DNA of 64,000 nucleotides from Cotesia glomerata (taxonomy: Eukaryota > Arthropoda > Insecta > Hymenoptera > Braconidae), in NCBI RefSeq assembly GCF_020080835.1, contig NC_058162.1:13607522-13671521 (forward strand). The letters run 5' to 3'. A program made the position numbers and the translations under genes. How positions within the stretch are numbered: position 1 is the first letter of the stretch; each line of letters begins with the position of its first letter. Shown here one piece after another: positions 10,708-20,400 of the stretch. The notes beneath the pieces were generated by a model that saw only the letters and a program-made list of their open reading frames with translations, was not told the DNA's origin and searched no databases.

Positions 10708-12534
10708 TACAAAAGGTAGTCAGTAGTGATCTATCTACTCTCACCTTACCAAAATCAAGCGATTTTCTAGAACAAAAATGTCTTTATTCTATTCTTATTG
10801 CATTCATGTATATAGTATTCTACTACTCTTACAACGAATTTAAACGGAATTTGGCACCATAGCATCTACCGAGTCTATGGACATTGTCAATATTTATATT
10901 AAATATCAATTGATATTCACAATAAGTTAGTAATTGTTAATTCTGATACACATTTACACAAACTAATATTTGAAAAATCAGATCGATATCATTGCATTGA
11001 GCAATTTTAACAGTTTGCATGAATTCTAGTACTCCTTCGACAGTCACCAAATTAAATTCACCTAAACGAAAACAATTTTAGTTGGCTTCTTTCATATCCG
11101 TGTTAAACATTTTATCGAAATATAACTATGAAAACCTAGCATCGATTTATAACCAGATAATTTCTCATCACTATTTTTAACGGTAATAGTGACATCACTG
11201 TACTGTGTTAAGAGAAAATATTTATTCAAAGAAAATAATGAAGTTCTTGATGAAATTCAATAATTCAACGAATTCAGATCTATGGTATGAAAATGTATGT
11301 GACATTTAATCCATACTATATGAAATGGAGTTGTAGATCGCCAGTCGAACGAGAATTCGACAAAATCATGGTTTTTCCAACATCTTTTTTTGGAAGTTTT
11401 ACTTGGACGAAATGAAAGAGCAATTGTGATCTTAGCTGAATCAGGATTAAAAATACTTGTCTTATTCATTTTTTCGCGAAATTCTCGATTAGTGACCTTC
11501 ATGAGTGACATTGAAAAAAAAATCTAATCGTAATTCTCCTATGTAAAATCATTTGATGATAATAATTTATACTATTTAATACAGGTGTTCTGCAAAATCC
11601 ATTCATAATTGACTTTATTTTATTTTTATTTATGTGAAAATACTTATCATTCTCCATAACATATATACTTATTTCTCGAAAAGATGTCGACACAATGAAT
11701 TATTTTCATTAATTACACGATTGATAATCCAGGTAGTCACATTACTTTGCCAAATTTTTATTTTATTGTCAAAAAATTCTTATAGGAATATTTTTAATAT
11801 AAAAAGAATATTATTAAGAATTATTTGTCATAGTAGAAATAATTTTTATAGAGATCTCAGCTGAAAAATTATATATAACTGTGAACGGGAGTGATTTACG
11901 ATGTCACTAACTGTGTTTATGTATGTTTAACCCCTTATGTATGTATAACCCAGGCATCACAGACCATTGTTGTCGTTGTAATAATTTAATAACACAGGTA
12001 GTAATATCCGGAAGCAACTTAAACTATTTTGTAGATCTAGTGAAACCTTCTATTCTATCTATAAGGTATGTAAAAAAATGCCGCACACTCTGGTGTTTAG
12101 ACACGCAAGCTTAACGTTATCTTTTTCCAACTGAAGTATCCTGTCTGTTATAGAATTATCATACATTTTTTAATTATTTCTAGTTCTGGTTTTATTATCA
12201 ATGTTATACAATTGTCGGTTGACTGTTATATTTTTTCGCCGAGTAAAAATACTAATTGTCTTCCCTCCATATTTATTTTAATTTTTTTAGTAGACTAATG
12301 AATTATCAAGAGGTTCCTTGAATAATTTCCTGTAACCTAAAACACTTTACCAAAAATTTAAGCGTTTTTTATTTCTTTTTAGTTTAATTTTTTAAAATTC
12401 TTGATTATCATTATTATTGTTATTAAAGTATTTTTAAGTTTAGATTTAAATTTAAAACTGGAAATAATTAAATGAATTCATCGTGGAAGTCGAATTAATA
12501 CTAGTTATAATTTTGACAACGAGCGAAAATATAA
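10708..12534. other. AT-rich spacer without supported genes
   Basis: I see only short open frames (up to about 84 codons) with no recognisable domain, codon signature or flanking splice sites. A stretch near 12036-12090 resembles 48208-48265 (CTAGT..AACCTTCTA, then a TGTATGTAAAAAAA run), so a small dispersed repeat is present. Confidence 0.6.
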
Positions 12535-12846
12535 ATGAGTGCTCATATTAATAGTTATGACTATGACAGTGAACTAAAGTCGTGTACCGTTTTACATCTG
12601 GCAGCTAGAAATGGAAATAAAGCTATGCTAGAAATTCTATTAAAGGAAGGTGCAAATGTTCAAGCGCGTGATGAGACACCTCTTCATGTAGCTATTACTA
12701 AAGAAAATACCGAAGCTGTTGGACTCCTTATTCAACATGGCGCAAAAAACATGGCCGAATTATGGTTGAAAAATTGTATCGATAAATCTATAAAATTTCA
12801 CAACAAATCTTCGAACGAAAATAAAACATTTGTGTACGATAGTTGA
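12535..12846 (+). CDS. Short ankyrin-repeat ORF, probably a gene fragment
   Basis: The 103-residue frame contains two ankyrin repeats: TVLHLAARNGNKAMLEILLK with EGANVQA, and ETPLHVAITKENTEAVGLLI with QHGAKN. Ankyrin repeats bind proteins; no target can be inferred. The sequence is a near copy of part of the decayed ankyrin gene at 15421-15640. In that copy the matching start (GGTGCTCATATTAATAG) lies inside a longer protein, so the ATG here seems to arise at a truncation point. It also lacks nine bases (KDE) between the repeats and diverges abruptly after HGA. No signal peptide is visible. It is open but may be a fragment rather than a working gene. Confidence 0.6.
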   Translation: MSAHINSYDYDSELKSCTVLHLAARNGNKAMLEILLKEGANVQARDETPLHVAITKENTEAVGLLIQHGAKNMAELWLKNCIDKSIKFHNKSSNENKTFVYDS

Positions 12847-12861
12847 AAGCGCCGATACTCG

Positions 12862-13002
12862 ATGACTTTTTGGAAGTATGATCCCGACTGCGAAAACAGA
12901 ATCCGATACTACAGACAACAGATTCTGGCTTATTACTTTGGATACGGTGGAAGAAACAATAACTTTGTTATGTCCAAGGGCGTTTTTAGAGCGGTAGCGT
13001 AA
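12862..13002 (+). CDS. Small unidentified ORF or coding remnant (46 aa)
   Basis: The frame starts ATGACTTTTTGG and encodes MTFWKYDPDCENRIRYYRQQ followed by a Tyr/Gly/Asn-rich segment (AYYFGYGGRNNNF), ending at TAA. It is less AT-rich than the surrounding DNA and has balanced, protein-like residue use, unlike the low-complexity frames nearby. It starts 16 bases after the ankyrin ORF stop. I do not recognise the family. It may be the start of a longer protein cut off by decay, since the following ~400 bp have no matching frame. Confidence 0.4.
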   Translation: MTFWKYDPDCENRIRYYRQQILAYYFGYGGRNNNFVMSKGVFRAVA

Positions 13003-13440
13003 ACGGTGGAGGTTTGGACTAACAGTTTAAAGAATACGCAACGGAGGTTTTAATTACGTTGTTTTAATTGTTTATGTGGGACGTTTTTGATGTACGAATT
13101 TACCACGCCTTTGTTTGAGACTGGGCACGGATTTTATTAAATAGTAGATGTACTTACTACTTGCTGGTTTATTTCTTAGGATCGGATCCGTGATTCCGGG
13201 GCTGGTCGTAGTGCCTTTTCCTTGATTGGGCCCTCTGTTGGTATTTGCAGCGAATGGATGTGGATGGATTTGGGCTGCTTATTTTAAGGGCTTCTTATTT
13301 TTATGAAATGAATTTATTTAAAACAGATTTCACTTCTTTTTAAGATTTATTTTAATTAACACCAAAACTTTTACACTTTCACAAATTTTATTTGATCGAA
13401 ATTATTACAATGAATTTTATTTGAATTTGAGCTAACGTCC
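13003..13440. other. Spacer with mixed base composition, no gene seen
   Basis: Base composition is higher in G+C than the flanks (for example CCGTGATTCCGGGGCTGG near 13190). A short minus-strand frame near 13150-13290 has protein-like composition, but it is too short and unbounded to call. It is probably part of the same decayed foreign or duplicated segment as its neighbours. Confidence 0.4.
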
Positions 13441-13790
13441 TTTAGTCCCCTGTAGGGTAAAGTGCGCAAATTTAGCTTTTAAAGATCTTAAGTTACTCAT
13501 TGACCGAACTCTCGCCTAAGTGCAGGGCAAATTAGAACTTTGAGAATCCGGTTCTCTAGGTTTTCTTATTGATCAAAATCTCGCCTAAGTGCAGGGAAAA
13601 TTAAGACTTTGAGATTTTGACTCTCTAAATTTTATCTACTGACCGAGCTCTCGCCTAAGTGCAGGGCAAATTAGAACTTTGAGAATCCCGACTCGTAGAC
13701 AATATTAACAACTAATACGTGGCCTGCCGGTTAAACTGCGTCCAAACTTCCTCTAAGTGCAGTGCAAATTAAAGCAAAGGACTCTACAAG
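13441..13790. repeat. ~69-bp tandem repeat, about four units
   Basis: The core CTCGCCTAAGTGCAGGGCAA is followed by ATTAGAACTTTGAGAATCC and a spacer with TACTGACCGA. Copies start at 13511, 13580 and 13649, with degenerate relatives at about 13445 and 13748. It lies immediately upstream of the broken coding region at 13939-14413, so an upstream regulatory or LTR-like role is possible but unproven. Confidence 0.75.
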
Positions 13791-13938
13791 GCACGGGCCT
13801 GTCAAGTTAAACGCGGAAGTCGAATTAACTAACAAAAGACCAGGCGTTGGCTGTTGATCGCCTTTTTAAAACCTAGCGCTGCTGAGTTTGCAGAAGTCGC
13901 CGCTAGTTCAACAGCAGTCGCGTAGCTTCTATTTTATT

Positions 13939-14413
13939 ATGGCTTTCGCGCATGAAGAAGTCTTCCATCTGCGCGGACGATTTAAATTTAAAGAAAGAGA
14001 AAAGAGAAAAAAAAATTTGCGGGTGGACATAACAACTTCAATGAAGACGAGTACGTCTATGTTCAGTATGGCGGAGTACTGGGAACTTCGAACCATTTCA
14101 CAGTGTCTGAACAGATGCCGCTCGAGTATCGTCTCGAAAGATTTAACAACTCTGTTGTCGCCAAAGGATATGGAAATTTTAAGTCTCTGGTTTCGTTTGA
14201 GGGAAAACAAAGTGACGTGGAGATGCCGTACACTACTCAGTTGTTGCTGATTCAATGTATTTTTGGTTAATTCAATGCATTTTTCAAATAAAAATTGGTG
14301 AAATTTACAACAATGGCTGGTACAAACATTCGTTTAATAATTATTACAAAATGCTACGCACAGACATTGAGGAGATGTGGAAGAACAAACAGCTTGACGT
14401 TTCATTTAATTAG
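13939..14413 (+). pseudogene. Broken unidentified coding sequence
   Basis: Three frames in series each look coding. The first begins ATG GCT TTC GCG (MAFAHEEVFHLRGRF...) and turns lysine-rich at an A9 run near 14010. A second frame continues with DEYVYVQYGGVLGTSNHF and SEQMPLEYRLERFNN. Near 14250-14280 an imperfect direct duplication (ATTCAATGYATTTTT) shifts the frame again, after which GEIYNNGWYKHS and DIEEMWKNKQLDVSFN end at TAG (14411-14413). Composition is richer in G+C than the flanks, and the peptides are not low-complexity. I do not recognise the protein. Candidates are an endogenous viral gene, a transposon gene or a decayed host gene; nothing here separates them. Confidence 0.5.
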
Positions 14414-14470
14414 GCAGTACATCGAAAACACACATTGAAAATCATTATTTGTTCAAAATAAAAATTAACG

Positions 14471-14533
14471 ATGTCTACATTATTAAAAGACATGGCGAAG
14501 AAAATGGGTACAAAAGAAATTTACTTCCAATGA
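14471..14533 (+). CDS. Duplicated micro-ORF, copy 1 (20 aa)
   Basis: ATG follows the leader AAATAAAAATTAACG and encodes MSTLLKDMAKKMGTKEIYFQ before TGA. A second copy with the same leader is at 15063-15155. Either this is a real short peptide, or the first exon or stub of a gene whose body was lost. No family is recognised. Confidence 0.3.
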   Translation: MSTLLKDMAKKMGTKEIYFQ

Positions 14534-15062
14534 ATTTTTTTATATTTTAATTCTCGTCATTAAATGTTGTTTATTATTATTATTTTTTTTTGTTTAGTAT
14601 TATAACTTTTTAATTTTTGGTTTGTTGTTTGTTTTCATTTTAGTTTTTTTATTTAATTTAAAATAAGTTATTAATAGTAGTTATGTCATGACTTCGAGTC
14701 ATAATAAAAAAAAGATACCAAGATAAGTTCCCAATATATTGTCTGTATGTATGATGTTGAAATATCGTTGTGAGCGAGCTATAAAACGGAATGAGCTATT
14801 CGAAAACGGACCTAAGTTTTCTATCTTTAACATTTTTTCACCGTTAACAATGTATTTTATTTTTATGATTATTATTATTTTTATTATTATGATTTTTTTT
14901 TCCTTAGTATTATACTTATTTAAATTTTTGTTTTGTTATTTGTGTTCATTTAAGTATTTTTTTTTTATTTTAGAATAAGTTATTAGTAGTAATTTCATTT
15001 ATTTTTTTGTTTAGTTTAAGATAGGGTAATCATTTAATTAATCTTCAAAATAAAAATTAACG

Positions 15063-15155
15063 ATGTCTACATTATTAAAAGACATGGCGAAGAAAATAGG
15101 GACAAGGGAAATTTACTTCCAAAGAATTTTTTTATATTTTAATTCTCGTCATTAA
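15063..15155 (+). CDS. Duplicated micro-ORF, copy 2 (30 aa)
   Basis: This copy reads MSTLLKDMAKKIGTREIYFQ and then runs ten codons further into T-rich sequence because the stop of copy 1 is changed. The substitutions M to I and K to R are conservative. The shared upstream AAATAAAAATTAACG shows that the duplication includes the 5' flank. Confidence 0.3.
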   Translation: MSTLLKDMAKKIGTREIYFQRIFLYFNSRH

Positions 15156-15339
15156 ATGTTGTTTATTATTATTATTTTTTTTTGTTTAGTATTATAATTT
15201 TTTCAATTTTTGTTTTGTTGTTTGTTTTCATTTAATTTTTTTTTTTTTTTTAATTTAAATTAAGTTAGTAGTAGTTATTTAATTTAATTTTTTGTTAAGT
15301 TTAACAAATATTCAATAAATATGGCGTTACGACTGAACA

Positions 15340-16085
15340 TCATATCTGAAGGTGCCCATATTAATAGTAGCGCCTAGATGTTACCAAATGTCAAAGAAAG
15401 TAGTTACTATTATTGTATCCGGTGCTCATATTAATAGTTATGACTATGACAACGAACTAAAGTCATGTACGGTTTTACACCTGGCAGCAAGAAATGGAAA
15501 TAAGTTATGCTAGAAATTCTTTTAAAGGAAGGTGCAGATGTTTAAGCGCGTGATGAGAAGGACGAGACACCTCTTCATGTAGCAATTACTCAAGAAAATA
15601 CCGAAGCTGTTGGACTTCTTATTCAACATGGCGCTGATGTCCACTTGGTTAGTCCTAAGTGGTAAACAGGATTCACCTCGTTGCATCAAGCCATTGTAAA
15701 TAACAAGAAAGACATTATAAATATATTAATATCTGGAGGTGCTGATATTAATAGTGACGCTTGAATATTACCGATTCATTACGCTGCTTTAAATGATTGT
15801 TAAATAATAAAAATTCTGCTAGATAATGGAGTCTACTTGGATACTTATAATAAATTCGAATATAGAAAACGGATAGCCATGCTTTTTAAATATGGAGTAA
15901 CAATTAAACAACATCATATTTAAAATAAGCAAATAATTTTTACAGCGGTTGATTAGGCTTTTCAAACATTGTCGTAAAACTGTTCAAATTGGGAGTTTGT
16001 CCCAATACCGTTTTAAATAACGATTTAATGTATAGCATGCTACACATAGTCTGCCTTTATCGTCAGAATGAACTGGTTAAATTAT
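15340..16085 (+). pseudogene. Ankyrin-repeat pseudogene
   Basis: At least four decayed ankyrin repeats can be followed: TVLHLAARNGNK, ETPLHVAITQENTEAVGLLI with QHGADVHL, SLHQAIVNNKKDIINILISG with GADIN, and a further PIHYAALN-like unit. They are broken by stops (for example TTTAAGCGC near 15541 where the other copy has GTTCAAGCG) and small frameshifts. The first two repeats match the ORF at 12535-12846 closely. A preceding GAHINSSA unit at ~15345 suggests that the parent protein was longer. This is a relic of a multi-repeat ankyrin gene. Confidence 0.85.
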
Positions 16086-16645
16086 TAATCTCGTTAAATT
16101 AATTATCTCGTCATTAAATGTTGTTTATTATTATTATTTTTTTTTGTTTACTATTATAATTTTTTCAATTTTTGGTTTGTTGTTTGTTTTCATTTAAGTT
16201 TTTTTTTTAATTTAAAATAAGTTAGTAATAGTTATTTAATTCAATTTTTTGTTAAGTTTAATATAGGCTAAAATCACCGATCTTCGGAATAAAGGGAAAT
16301 TATTTTTATTGTTATGAATTATCTTACTCAGTATTATAATTATTTAAATTTTGGTTTTTTGTTGTTTGTATTCATTTAAGTATTTTTTTTTTAATTTAGA
16401 ATAAGTTATTAGTAGTAATTTCATTTGATTTTTTGTTTAGTTTAAGATAGGGTAATCATTTAATTAATAGTAGAGGTTAAAATAGTCAAAACCATGCAAA
16501 AAAATTACAATCTATAGAATGGAATTTTTTTTTGACTCAGTGTTATAATTATTTAAATTTTAATTTTTTGGTTTGACTTCGTTTAAGTATTTTTTTTAAA
16601 TTTAGAATAAGTTATTGGTAGTAGTTATTTCATTAAAGTTTCAAT

Positions 16646-17489
16646 TTACTTCTTTTGTAAGAAAAATACGTAAGCACTTTTAGAATTCGCAGGCCATCTT
16701 ACTGATTGTACAGTCTCATCATCTATTTGGATCCAAGATAAATTATGTTTAATCATCGCAACATGATGATTTTCAGAATTTCCATCTTTTGAAGAGTTAA
16801 ATATAGCACTTACAACAGAATAGTTTGTATTACATAATGATATTTTTGCTTTGTCTACCGATTTTATAAATCCTTTTTTCCTTTTTGTCAATTTATTTTT
16901 TCCTTTTACAAACAAAACTAATTTCACAACTAATATCTGTTCCAAAGAATTTAGTGAAATTTTTGTTAGCGTATCTTTGGTTTCCTTACAATTTTCACAA
17001 AATTTGAAACTAGTAAACCAATATCCAAATGATGAATCAATTAATTCTTGTAATTTAAATGTTTTTTTCTCATCATGTATTGAAATTTGTAATACATTTT
17101 CTAATACACAATCAGAATTGGAATAACTGCACGTTTTGCATCGATCATTAATTTCTTATTTAAATTGCACTCAATTTCTAATATCACAATAATCTTCACA
17201 AGTTTTAAGAAATACTGATACAGGATCATTATTTGTAATAGAACAAGGCTGCTCTATGAATGACTCTTAAATGTCACTTGACTTTAAAATTAATTCGCGA
17301 TTATTGTATTTGCTCAATAGATTACTATGTTTATTGTTGACAGAGTGATTCTTTAGGCTATGAATGATTAATAACGGTTTAATTATTGTATTATTAAACA
17401 TACATTGAATAATTGAATTAAGACCATCGGAAACGTTATCACAGTTTTCGATACCTCGAAATTCTAATAAATTAAGAGAAGCTTTTTTC
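16646..17489 (-). pseudogene. USP-like (C19) domain at the Helitron C-terminus, interrupted
   Basis: The domain begins inside the Helitron frame with GIENCDNVSDGLNSIIQCMF, which aligns with the Cys box of ubiquitin-specific proteases. The position of the catalytic Cys appears to be Ser. After the TAA at 17267 the same frame continues past two more stops near 17150-17165. It shows zinc-ribbon pairs (CKTC and CENC) and then the His-box region NHHVAMIK with WIQIDDETV and AYVFFLQKK, typical of the USP C-terminus. The catalytic His is present. The three stops without a frame change suggest recent decay. A deubiquitinase function is unlikely given the missing Cys, but ubiquitin binding could remain in related intact copies. 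Confidence 0.75.
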
Positions 17490-20400
17490 GCATTTTTGGG
17501 TTCAATTTGAATAGAATGTTCTTCAACTGCCCAAATCATGTCCCATACTTTTTGCCACCGTGTATCAGGAATTGGTATGGTAGGTAAATCAGACCGATAA
17601 ATTTTTCTTAAACGATTATATTCTTTAATTGCTGAAGAGCTTGCTTTAATGGAATGAGGATCAAAATTGATTAAATGTAATCCACGTAACTCTGTTACAC
17701 GAGATAGAGCTACATAAATTTGACCAACATTAAAAATGGTGTTCCCCGCTTCAATGATAGCATTTTTTAGACTTAAGCCTTGACTCTTATGAATAGTCAC
17801 TGCATAACTCAAGCATAATGGGAATTGTTCTCTTACAACAAAAGCTCTTTCAAATAATTGAAATTTGACTTTAATCTTCTCAATAGCGTATTCGGTATCT
17901 GCACCAAAGTCTATATTGATAGCTTGTATTTCACTCCCATCAATCGACTTGGAGACTGATTTAACTGTTCCTATAGCACCATTTACTAGACCAAGAGTAA
18001 CATCAATATTTCGACGTAACATAACTTTCGCACCAATTTTTATTGTTATAGTTTTAGCAAGTCCAGCTGATTGACTAGCATTGTCTTCTATTTTATTTAA
18101 AGTGTCAGATACTTTTTTGATCAACGATTTATTGCAATCTAAGTGGTCACGAGCCGTTAGTATAATTTCTTCAGAAGAAATTTTACTCGTCATAACTGAA
18201 TTTATTAAATCACATTGCTTACAAGTAGGTACCAAACAGACTGAATCTGACGGCAATTTCTGAATGTAATTACATATTTCATGTAATTTTTCATTATATG
18301 AAAGAGACGGATCAATAGTAATTTTTCTCTGCTCTAATAATTTGATGTCGTCATTAGTCATAGAAGCAACTCGTACTCGAGAGAGCAGCTGACCATAAAT
18401 ATTATCAGTTTTTTGTCTCATATTAATTCTTAGTTCTTCATAACAGAATAAGTCGGTCCATAACTTAACACTACACAATGACCCAACATACTTCTCAGCA
18501 TCTTCAGATGATAATGTGACATAAGTTGGATTTTCATGTACAGGAGGGAGTTGGAGTAAATCTCCAAAAACAACAACATGTTTACCTCCGAACCAATCAT
18601 CGATATCAAAAATTTCTACGAGTCTTAAATGTATATATATCAGAGTAATATTTGAGACCATTGATATCTCATCAATGATAAATAGCGTTGTGTTTTGTAA
18701 CTGATCACGTAATGCTTTTAGAACATTGTCAGATAATTGCGTATAAGATGGTGTGAAGCCGTGTTCGACAGGCAATTGAAATACTCGATGTATAGTCAAT
18801 CCATTGATATTGAAAGCAGCAATACCAGTAGGGGCTGTTACAACCGTTTCTAGATTCAATTCTTCTCTAATCCAACGTTTAATTACATTGATTAGAAAAC
18901 TTTTTCCTGTACCACCTTCTCCGCTAACATACAATCTTAATTTTGTATTATCAGATAATACGTTATTTTTAATTTTTTCAAAAACTTTCATTTGATCAGC
19001 GTTCATGTTATTAATCATATCAGCTAGAGTACAATTATTATTATCATGCTTTTGTGCAGCATCATTGAGTTCTTTAGCTATTATATGTATTTCGGCAGCA
19101 TCACAGTTTGATGACTTTTTCTGTGAATCATCATTATTATCATCGTCATTATTACATTTATTTTCAATCAATTTTTTTATGTATTCTAAACCTTTTTCAA
19201 ATTCTTCATTATATTCATGATAATCATTAGCTTGTTGAAGCATATGCTGATGATGAGTAAATGACTCTGTGTAAGTTTCAAATCCATTTTTAAGCTCATC
19301 TGTATTACGCCATGGTTGAAATAATAATAACAATGAGTAGAAATAATCCTCTGGTCGATTTGCAATATTATATCTAAAATGATTAATTAAATAACCTCGT
19401 AACCGTTTTTTCAAAAATAATCCTGGACGTATTTCATAATACTCATTAAGATTATTTTTTGGTTCTGTCTTAGTTGTATCGTACCATTTGGCAAAATTAT
19501 ACAAGCATAAATTTTCTAAATCTTTAGGACGATTAGGATAATAATCATCAATCAATGAAGGACAAAATATCTCAGTTGATTCGGGATCATTACGTACTAA
19601 TTCTTCAATTTCTTCTTTGGTTTTTAACTTTCTATTTCTTATCATTCGGACATCTAACCATTTAATAATAGTTTCTGAATCTGTACCATGTAGAGAAATG
19701 CCCAACAAAGTATCAGCAGCTTCTAGAGCTCCGACTTCTCTGTGAGTTAAACTACGAAACGCAATCTTCCACAAAAGCTGAGGTAAAGTTTTGGTTGAAT
19801 TAATTTCATTAATTGTTTCTGATGATTTAGTTGGTTCTCTTTTCGTAGCATATTTTGTGACATATTGTGTCAGTATCGTAGATTTTTCTCCGATAAATTG
19901 AATATCCATATTTCCTTCCCAGATAGATAAAACTGATGGATTGTAATCATTAATATTAACTTCGTTTTCATTACGAGGAAGATCATACAGTCGGCTTTTA
20001 CTTTTTAAATTTCTACGCCCGGCTATTGAAGTAGCAGTATCACGAAGTACAAAGTTTTCAGAAACAGGCCGTGGAAATCCGAATCGACAAGCTTTACTAA
20101 CTTTACCTGACTTTGGTTTTTTTGTTCGTAAGCAGTAACTATTGTGATTGTGTTGTTGATGTGTAGTTACGCGTCTGTGAAGTGTTGGTGATATCTTTCT
20201 ATCAGGTAACTTACAAGTTACGTATTTCATGATAAATTCAACAACTTCTTCATTGGTGTTAATACCCATTGTTGGAGCACCTTCTATCCAAAGTATTAAA
20301 TGAAAATGTTGAATTCCTCTACCTTGATATTCTCGGCGCCAAAAGTAATGACTGAGTGGACCGAGAGGTTGGCTATCGGACTTGATGAATTCAAGAACAG

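Larger units (their letters stand above)
14530..16640. repeat. T-rich segmental duplications around the ankyrin pseudogene
   Basis: A ~170-bp T-rich module (TCGTCATTAAATGTTGTTTA, then TTGTTTGTTTTCATTT and AATAAGTTAGTA) occurs near 14550, 15145 and 16100. A second module (TAAGTTATTAGTAGTAATTT, then TTTAAGATAGGGTAATCATT) occurs near 14870-15045 and 16330-16470, with a decayed form at 16535. The arrangement indicates repeated local duplication of a block that includes the micro-ORF. Confidence 0.75.

Noticed and set aside
11257..12114. Several 60-84 codon frames
   Set aside because: No ATG context, domain, splice site or composition bias distinguishes them from chance frames in AT-rich DNA.
12535..12846. 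Idea that the ankyrin ORF is a polydnavirus vankyrin
   Set aside because: It matches the adjacent decayed ankyrin gene copy rather than showing viral context; no segment excision motif or viral neighbour was identified.
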